Origin: Ramazzottius varieornatus
Lineage: Eukaryota > Tardigrada > Eutardigrada > Parachela > Ramazzottiidae
Direction of reading: 5' to 3'
NCBI GenBank assembly: GCA_001949185.1
Contig: BDGG01000015.1
Span: forward strand, 724,314 to 788,313
DNA: 64,000 bases
A program made the translations under genes and the position numbers. The notes beneath the pieces are model-generated. The model worked only from the letters and a program-made list of their open reading frames with translations. It searched no databases and had not been told where the DNA came from. Below, piece by piece: positions 57,298-64,000 of the stretch; the first letter of the stretch is position 1; every line of letters starts with the position of its first letter.

Positions 57298-60181
57298 TCA
57301 CATTTCCATTTGGTCGGAAAAGCCGTAAACTTCCATGACGGATGTTTCAAATTCGCCGCGTTCGCACAGCGGCGCATTATCGAAGGTTAGGCAAGGACTG
57401 GAGAAGCCGCGAGCCAGACTACCCTCGAAGCCGATGGCCATACCGCCACCTCCGCCGCCGATCGACAGGTTGTGACTGTCGGCGGCCAAGAATAGGCTCG
57501 ACTCGGCCGTCGTCCGCCGTCCGCACAGACCGACCCACGGATACAGCCGCAGCTTCGGGTCAAAGACAAACAAGAAAGTTTCACCCGTTCCGAAGAAAAG
57601 ATACTCGCGTTTCTGAAAAGTATCACGTACAATCGTCAGTAAAGCTTTTCGCACATTCGGAAGCTTACCAAACGAACTTGGAAAGATTATTTTCCCATGT
57701 GGCGCATGTTTTCAGTGTTACCGGCGGGAAGCTTGCGCCACTTGGAAAGCGACCATTCTTGTCAAGTTTGCTTGTTGTCCCAAGTGAGGCACGCTTTGGT
57801 TATCAGTGGCTGAAGGCGTGGCCCGCTAGAGAAAGGAATCTCGCCACGTTTGTGGCCGAGGTTTCCATTCTTAGCAAACGATTTCCGTGTGAACTTACTC
57901 CGAGAGTCCGTTCGCCCCAGCTGCTGCCGCAGAAGGCCCCAAAGATTTCTCCCTTCATGGTTTTCACCACCATGATTGTGGAAGAATAGCCACTGACTGT
58001 GGCTAGAAAGTTACTAATGCTCGTTCCGTTCTCATCGGTTGAGAAAATCAGGAAGGGTTGGTATATACGGTTGCGGAACGGGAGGAAAAGCCACAGCTCT
58101 TGGAACTGGAAAAGCATACCAGTCAGAAAAATTAATACTGGAGAAAAACGGAATGAAACCTAGCTTGTGATACTGGTGCGACTACATGAATATACTGGTG
58201 TACCTGGGGATATGCAAGGATAGTTCCGACAGGATTCAACAAAAACGCCGTGGAACTCTTGTTCTTTTTCAGGGCTGGTTCTGCTGGTACGGTTAGGCTG
58301 GTCTTTGGTGTCCGACGGAAGAGTCCGGCTGCGGACAGGGACCGCGAGGACTTTAGAGGCCTCAGCTCGTAATCGGCCGTTCTCGGGGTGACGATCCTCG
58401 GCGCTTTGGACTGGCTCTTCACCAGCCTGTCCGTCAGACTGCCAATGTACAGGAAAAAGTTGATGGCGTAGTTGAGCAAGCAGATCATGCTGACGACAGG
58501 CCACCACAGAGCGATGAAGTCCTCCGAAAGACTTATGGCGCAACTCGGATAACTATCCAAAAAAACAAAAGAAAGATGAAATGAACATAACGAATAAGGA
58601 CGGGAGCTCGGTAAGGTCGTTTGTCCCAAGTGGCGCCCGCACTTAGCCGGTAACACTAACAACTTGCGCCACTTGAAATTGACAAACTCGACAAATTATA
58701 TTCACCAGGTGGCGCACGGTTTCAGTCAAGAACACTGGATGAGAACATGCGCTACTCGGTTCAAACGATCTGGACGGGTTTGTCTGCCGAGCTCTCACAT
58801 ATAAAATCGGGTAAAACCCATAAAAGAACTATGAATGGAAAATGGAACTTGGGAATAGAGGAAGAGAGTTTCTGTAGTTCTCGTACCTGGCGAAGCGAAT
58901 GGTGAAAGTGAAGAGTAAGTCGGGTAACTGTGTTACGAAATAGAGAATACACGACCGATGGAGCATGGTCCATGTCGGCACAACACCCTGCGAAGCATCT
59001 CGTTCGCCAGCTAAACGGACAATAGACAACGCCACAAAGACCAGCAAGAGTACTGTGAAGGTGATGGCTTGGACAATGAGTTCGTAGTGAAAGAGCCCGC
59101 TGGACTGGTGGACGCGCGTGTATTTGTGGAACCAGTCGACCAGCAGCACCACCCGACAGCTCGTACTCTCGCCATTAGTCACCTCTTGCATTTGCACCAG
59201 TGCACGTTGGTAAAAAACAACATGGGGAATCGACACAACGACTGCGACAATGGACAGAACAATACAGACAATCACCGCTTGTTTCGCTTTTGTCTTCGCG
59301 GGAGAAATGCGCCATTTTGTCGGGAGAAGCAGTCTTTCAACGATGGACGCTATTAAAATCCTGCAGAAAGACAAACAAAGAGATAAGTAAAACAAGGTCG
59401 AGTGAAGTTGAATTTACGTCAATTCGGTTGCTCGAAGACCTTATCGTACCAGCTGGACATCAAGATAATCGTCTGCTGAACCCAGACTAGTATTCCAAGA
59501 GTGCGTTCCATGGCGTCCATGTACTGCATGTTCAGTTGGACCTTCGGAAAGTACGTTCCGGCGTATCCCGGGATGTGAAGCCATCTGGAAAGAACGAAGG
59601 AGCAGATCAGAACAAGCCAGCCACTCTTATCGCGAGTTTTGCTCAACTCGCGCATCGAGTCAGTTATTGAACAGCCGCAAGTGCGCGACTTCGAACAGTA
59701 ACAGACTCCGCGATGACCTCACAGCACATTTGGTACGCCGTATGGTTCTACCAGCCCGTTTTGGTCGCCATGGGGACCACTAGACAGTTTGACGGGATGG
59801 TCGACCATAGTCCCATTCAATACTGATTGTTTGCTTTGGTCAGACTTACAGAACAAAGACATTGGCCAGGCATAAGCTGGTCAAGTAGACAATCAGTGAT
59901 TTCCTCCGGATTTCCCTCATGAAGGTATGAATGTAGAAAAAGTTCCCGACGGTGCCTAGGATTAGGAGGATGGGAAAGACGGCTTGGGCAATTTGAGTCG
60001 TCGAATGGATGCCTGCATGCTCCAGCTGAGTTCCGTTTGCATAGTCCAGTTGCCTGCCGCAAGTGTCCACTTGATTGGTCGATGCATTGACTAGCCACAG
60101 TCCTGCAACACGGCGAGTAACGGGATCAGCTGATAGCGGACACGATGACGATGGCGTCCCTTTCTCCTCTCCTCCGTCCAT
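57298..60181 (-). CDS. Seven-transmembrane receptor fused to a C-terminal TLDc domain
   Basis: Six exons from the 5' end (59850-60181, 59450-59584, 58887-59360, 58204-58552, 57899-58105, 57298-57612) give about 603 residues in phase. Glycosylatable N terminus, then TM1 (about 66-85, FPILLILGTVGNFFYIH), TM2 with LCLANV replacing LAxxD, TM3 ending IASIVERLLL (VER for DRY), TM4 about 183-205, TM5 about 248-270, TM6 about 289-310, TM7 (MICLLNYAINFFLYI). A basic Ser/Thr-rich linker (350-415) precedes a TLDc domain (about 418-595): LFFGTGETFLFVFDP, SIGGGGGGMAI and SSPCLTFDNAPLC, closest to TBC1D24. The fourth exon encodes both TM7 and the first TLDc helix (ILAYPQ), which continues as FQELWLFLPFR in the fifth across an intron of about 99 bp. 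Retaining that intron would give a receptor without TLDc. Confidence 0.72.
57668..57845. repeat. Palindromic hairpin MITE, two copies
   Basis: In the last intron of the GPCR-TLDc gene. Copy one CCCATGTGGCGCATG with GCTTGCGCCACTTGG; copy two decayed (CCAAGTGAGGCACG with GCGTGGCCCGCTAGA). Confidence 0.85.
58605..58797. repeat. Palindromic hairpin MITE, two copies
   Basis: In the GPCR-TLDc intron 58553-58886. Copy one starts at GGAGCTCGGTAAGG with arms CCAAGTGGCGCCCG and ACTTGCGCCACTTG; copy two ends GGTTTGTCTGCCGAGCTC. The pair is bounded by GAGCTC on both outer sides. Confidence 0.9.
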
Positions 60182-61325
60182 TTTCCTCGTCCTTCAGGAC
60201 GCTAAAGGATCACATGATGCAACAGGTGAAAGGATGCCTGGAAGCAACAGGTTAGTGGAGGCATTTTTCTAATTATAAAAACTGATCAGCCGATCTGAAA
60301 GCAAACAGTACAAACTTGCGCAGCACCGCTTTCTATTCATGGTTTTGACTGCGCCAGCACCGACTGCAAACTGCGAAGCAGTCATGCTTGACGACTTTTA
60401 CCGTGCTGCATTTTGTTTGCTGGTCCTCTGCTGCGCAGTTTTGATGACTATCTACAAACTATACACAGCAAGTTGGGCTTAGAGCCTTAGACACACAGAC
60501 CGTTGCTTTGTATTCATAGTAAGGTACCATATAAACCGTGCAAACGAGCAGCGAGAACGAATAGATGCTTGAGACTTTCAGGCGGACGAGGAATAAGAAT
60601 AGCCTTGAGGCTTTCCACAGTGAGCTCTGCCAGGCTGTGAATGAAAGTGTCTGAACGGAAACTGTCCAGGCAGATCAGCCGAAAAAAAACTGCTGTATTC
60701 CCTCGATAGTTCTGCGAATTGCGTCATTATGCCAGTAAATTACACCCGCACTGGTATTCCTGATTGTTTGATTGTCGCCCATCATTACACTTGACTGAGG
60801 AGCAGTCTTTGATTGGAGGTATAGATACTTTCTGTTCCCCGCCGGATAATATTTACCATGACAGTCACGTGATTCGCAGAACTTTCGAAAGAATACAGTA
60901 CATGATGCGAAATCGGGATTCGGGAAGCTCTTCCCGCTTTCCCGCTGACGAGACAACCAGTTCGCGCATGGCGTCAGTGGGAATATTTTTCTAACCCACG
61001 CACAATACGGTTGAACAAGCGGACTATGACGTCTGCGCGAATTAATTTAGGGCAGCATATCTTGTTCTCTTGATTGGCCATTATGATGGAGAAGCTAGAA
61101 TATTTTTTTAGTCACAGTAGATCTCCTTTTTGCTCAGAGACACCACGATACGTGCAGAGCACAATAACGTCGATAGCAAATTATCCTGGTCACGATGACT
61201 AAAACTCAAGGTGAGAAAACGTTTCCAAATTTCGAAAAAAGTAAAACAAAAAAGAAGCCTAGCACAACGTCGATTATTCAAGAACTGAAAAATGTGTTCA
61301 TTTTTCCGGGTTTTCAGGCAGAATA
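60182..61325. repeat. Intergenic region with a 213-bp inverted-repeat element
   Basis: No gene was recognised. At 60690-60719 and 60872-60902 lie inverted copies of ATTCGCAGAACTATCGAG and GAATACAG with a few mismatches, bounding a non-coding unit that looks like a second small MITE family. Confidence 0.55.
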
Positions 61326-62534
61326 TCATCGGGAGCTCGAGTCCCTCCGAAGTTGGTTCAATACTGCTTCGGCGTCGGCGAAAACCTCGGTATACCTTGG
61401 CTGCCTGTCGGACTCTGAGGTACGTGAGGTTCTCTTTAGCCTGGTTGCCACGCGTTGAGGTGGACGCTGCTCTTGCTGTATAGATTGTCGCTGGCAAAGC
61501 TGCTGTTCCTGGTGTGTTTGTGATTGTTGCTGTTGCGGTTGTTGAAATTGCTGGTGGCCCCGCTGTTGGGAAACTTGTGGTGGTGGCGGTGGTGGTGGTG
61601 GCGGCTGCTCTGTGGCTGTCTCCACGTACAATTGCTGTTTTTTCAAGAGTGTCGACGTGGCCGAAGACACCGACGATCGTCGTCTGGAAACTTCAACGGG
61701 AAGGACCATTTCTTTCGGTACTTCCGGTTCAACCTCGAACATCTGGCTGACACCTTGATGAGGTCCCATGATCTCTTCTACAATAGCATTTGCGATTACG
61801 TGAGTGTTGGCAGATTCGGTCGAGTTCCTCTTGGATGGCTGCTGACGAAGAGCCTTCGGTCCAGCGGACGATACAGCAGAGTTCACTTCCGCAGGTGGTT
61901 GAATAGTGGACTGTGTCTTCTCAATCGGTACGAGTACCGAGATCTTTGAAGCAACTTTACCGGTAAACGGACAATTAAAATCGGCTTTGACAGGTGTCGA
62001 AGGAGCACAAGGGCATTTTAACGGAGGTACAGGCTTGACAGAACAGTCTCTGGGAACGAAAGGGGGCATCGGCTCAGGAACCCATTTGGGCGGACCTTGC
62101 TTGATGAGGCTGGCAAAGTCGACAATGGTCTTCCTTCGGGCGAAAATCATGTCTTTCAACTGTACCATGTCTTCAGCCACTTTATCGAGTATACCATCGA
62201 TATTGTGTATGCGAGGTGGGATAGCTTCTAGCCGGGTTCGTAGCTGTTCGATCTCGGGATCAGGGACCAACTTGCAGGCAGGGACGGGGTCTTCCAGGCA
62301 CGGACACTCCCAGTCCGCTTTGAGTACTGGTTTTTGACAAGGAGAAAGGTGACGGGTACTTTCTGGTCTCGGAAGGGAGCTGCTGTTCGGCTTGGGACCA
62401 TTTCGACAGGAGTGGTTGTCCCGTCCTTTTTCGGGAAGGCTTTCTTGCCCGGTGTAAAATGCGTGGGCGGCCATGGCTGTTTTGTTGTGCGGATCATGGA
62501 AACTGAACCTTTGGACATCTCGTCCTGTACGCAT
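61326..62534 (-). CDS. Disordered Pro/Gln-rich protein, hypothetical
   Basis: Single open frame of 402 codons from an ATG at 62534. The N-terminal third has Cys/Pro words (DWECPCLEDPVP, LKCPCAPSTP, FNCPFTG), a possible repeated WECPC/LKCPC/FNCPF motif about every 100 residues. A helical segment (about residues 95-150) includes GILDKVAEDMVQLKDMIF. The C-terminal third is low complexity: a run of nine prolines, then Gln-rich stretches, then a basic Arg/Ser-rich tail ending RRDSSSR. There is no signal peptide or membrane segment. I do not recognise the family. The length of the frame in 45% GC sequence and the patterned Cys-Pro motif support a real gene; upstream exons are possible. Confidence 0.55.
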   Translation of the reverse strand: MRTGRDVQRFSFHDPHNKTAMAAHAFYTGQESLPEKGRDNHSCRNGPKPNSSSLPRPESTRHLSPCQKPVLKADWECPCLEDPVPACKLVPDPEIEQLRTRLEAIPPRIHNIDGILDKVAEDMVQLKDMIFARRKTIVDFASLIKQGPPKWVPEPMPPFVPRDCSVKPVPPLKCPCAPSTPVKADFNCPFTGKVASKISVLVPIEKTQSTIQPPAEVNSAVSSAGPKALRQQPSKRNSTESANTHVIANAIVEEIMGPHQGVSQMFEVEPEVPKEMVLPVEVSRRRSSVSSATSTLLKKQQLYVETATEQPPPPPPPPPQVSQQRGHQQFQQPQQQQSQTHQEQQLCQRQSIQQEQRPPQRVATRLKRTSRTSESDRQPRYTEVFADAEAVLNQLRRDSSSR

Positions 62535-62797
62535 CCTTTAATCGTGGTGTGAACGCACAACAGTACTTGAAGATTCAGATGAAATGTTCGTGGAGAAATC
62601 AATAGTTCTGTAGAAAGCAGTGGGTAAATAGTACGGTTTGAAATTTACATGTTCAATACTGGCTTGATAATACTACAAGAAAATGTACAGGGTGGCGTCT
62701 ACATCGAGGAAAAAGTCGTTCGAATAAAAGCCGTCGGGAAGTTGTGAAACGTTGTCATGTTGACAGGAGTCTTGCGAAGAAGGGGTACTTTCAACTT
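62535..62797. other. Intergenic, no gene recognised
   Basis: Short spacer between the upstream minus-strand gene end and the Pro/Gln-rich ORF. It should hold the promoter or 5' UTR of the latter. Confidence 0.35.
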
Positions 62798-63859
62798 TCA
62801 GAAGGAAAGGGCTTCGGTGCTGGTCCACAGTCCTATGAGAGGTCCAAAAAAGACAAAGGTATCTTCTGAAGTTTGCTTTGAGTATGATGCTTCGCTATTC
62901 CGTAAGTTGGGTTCTGCAATGGAGGAAGATGGGCAACCACTGTGAAGACCGAGACTTATTTTTACAGTTGGTACATTCCATGGTGGATTCTCAATTACCT
63001 TACCAATGTGAATGGGAACAGGTGCAATGACAGAGATGTGTGGTCTCAGCACGCCTCGTACTTCCAAAACGTAGCTTCCCGCTCGTCGGATGCGTATGTC
63101 AGAGAAAGTGGCCACTGAAGGTATTCGTGGGCCTTGTGGAATCAGGGACGCAACGGCAGCTCCGCTGACTTGAGCACTTCCGCCTTCCATTGAGTGAACC
63201 ACCAGCTGCACATTCTCCCAGGCGTCGGGGTTGGACTGTACAGAAATGGCCGAGATGCGACACTTTTCCAACCCGGTCTTCGTCGGTAGGATTAGCCATT
63301 CCAAACTGGACAGATTAGCCACTACAAAACAAAGCTGTGTGGCTGTTTTCAGCCAGACTGGTCGAATGCGAGCTCAGCAAACAAACGCGATAACATCTTT
63401 TTCTCAAGTGGCGCACGTTGACAGTGTCACTGGTCGAAAGCGTGCGCCACTTGTAAAAAACGATCTTGTCGAGTTGCTCGTTCTTAGAAGTGGCGCACAT
63501 CCTCAGTGTTATTGTCTGAAGGCGTGCGCCACTTGTGAACATGATCTTCGAAGTTACGAACCTTTTTTGGGGATGTACGCTGGAAGTCTGGCGACAGGTG
63601 GCACTACGTTTCCTGGGTGCCTTATGGGAAACACAATCTGCGTATGGGACTTTCGGAGATCGTCCGTCCACTGGTGTTGTCGCGATAAAATCCAGTGGTA
63701 CAAGTCTCGCGCATATCTCTTGAGACTTTTGTGTCGGAACCCAAAACAGGAGAGGCTGTATGGGCGGAAGTCCGACTCGTTCTCGCCGTTGATTGCGCCG
63801 TACCGGTTCTTATCGAGGCTTTTTTGGAAGAACTGAACTTCTTCCTCCCCTTCCGAGTC
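62798..63859 (-). CDS. Unrecognised protein, C-terminal part; gene continues beyond the window
   Basis: Three exons join in phase: 63562-63859, 63004-63321 and 62798-62913. A further exon ending at a GTAGCC donor near 63941 may read CIPQYFDLCLDN. The predicted 244-residue C-terminal part has a mixed region (SLSCFGFRHKSLKRYARDLY, WILSRQHQWTDDLRK) and then beta-rich, Val-rich sequence (SAISVQSNPDAWENVQLVVH, DIRIRRAGSYVLEVRG, ISVIAPVPIHI) that looks like an immunoglobulin- or filamin-type sandwich. It ends FFGPLIGLWTSTEALSF. I do not recognise the family. The intron 63322-63561 holds two MITEs. Confidence 0.45.
63365..63550. repeat. Palindromic hairpin MITE, two well-preserved copies
   Basis: Copy one begins CGAGCTCAGCAAACAAACG, arms TCAAGTGGCGCACG and GCGTGCGCCACTTG, tail AACGATCTTGTCGAG. 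Copy two AGAAGTGGCGCACA with GCGTGCGCCACTTG. Both lie in the intron of the partial gene. Confidence 0.9.
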
Positions 63860-64000
63860 CTGTAGTGAAAAAATTTTTTGGAATTCTCTAGCGGTCGCTT
63901 GTTTTTCCACAGGTTCGTGGCGAGGAAAGAAAAGTCAAACACGAGCGAAAGTCGGCCGGCTACGTTATCAAGGCAAAGGTCAAAATATTGCGGTATACAT

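Noticed and set aside
57298..58105. TLDc exons as a separate gene (for example a TBC1D24 orthologue) rather than part of the receptor
   Set aside because: No TBC domain or start codon in context lies upstream, the gap to the receptor exon is about 99 bp with good donor and acceptor in phase, and the TLDc first helix starts inside the receptor exon. Transcripts are still needed to close the question.

Overview
The window is nuclear DNA of an invertebrate animal. It holds about twenty spliced genes with GT-AG introns, many only 60-110 bp long, and metazoan-type products: CCT2, asparaginyl-tRNA synthetase, SKI3, SEL1L, a BAX/BAK-like Bcl-2 protein, HYLS1, 7TM receptors, and MAM and MARVEL proteins. 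Gene density, short introns and gene content would fit a small ecdysozoan such as a tardigrade or enoplean nematode. That placement is a guess; the sequence does not settle the phylum.

Layout. 1-11.1 kb: CCT2 (+, 5' end outside the window), TTC39 (-), a small coiled-coil ORF (-), NARS1 (+). 11.5-12.5 kb: a zinc-finger protein (-). 12.6-16.0 kb: a decayed PIF/Harbinger-like transposon with terminal inverted repeats, a Myb/SANT-like ORF and a converging transposase. 16.0-20.0 kb: an uninterrupted hAT-transposase-derived gene with two BED fingers that looks domesticated. 20.7-30.4 kb: SKI3 (-) and SEL1L (+), divergent. 31-32.1 kb: an L-asparaginase pseudogene. 32.5-38.6 kb: a peptide-type class A GPCR (-). 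38.6-40.5 kb: no gene recognised. 40.5-49.1 kb: a small secreted Tyr/Ser-rich protein (-), a PPC/DUF296 protein (-), a Bcl-2 protein (-), HYLS1 (+), mitochondrial uL4 (-) and ribosomal uL29/RPL35 (+). 50-57.1 kb: a secreted C2/DSL-like mucin (+), an 823-bp inverted-repeat element, a MAM protein (-) and a MARVEL protein (+). 57.3-60.2 kb: a seven-transmembrane receptor whose last exons encode a TLDc domain (-). 61.3-64 kb: a disordered Pro/Gln-rich protein (-) and the 3' end of an unrecognised gene (-).

The most pervasive structure is a short, almost fully palindromic repeat (hairpin MITE) built on CCAAGTGGCGCACG and its complement. I count about 49 copies in 32 clusters, about half of the clusters holding two or three copies. 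Twenty-seven clusters lie in introns, the rest lie between genes, and none lies in coding sequence.

The best candidate for an undescribed protein is the GPCR-TLDc fusion. Exon phases, an intron of about 99 bp and a TLDc motif that runs across the splice junction argue for one protein of about 603 residues. Gene models were built by hand from splice signals, reading phase and family similarity remembered from general knowledge; no search was run.
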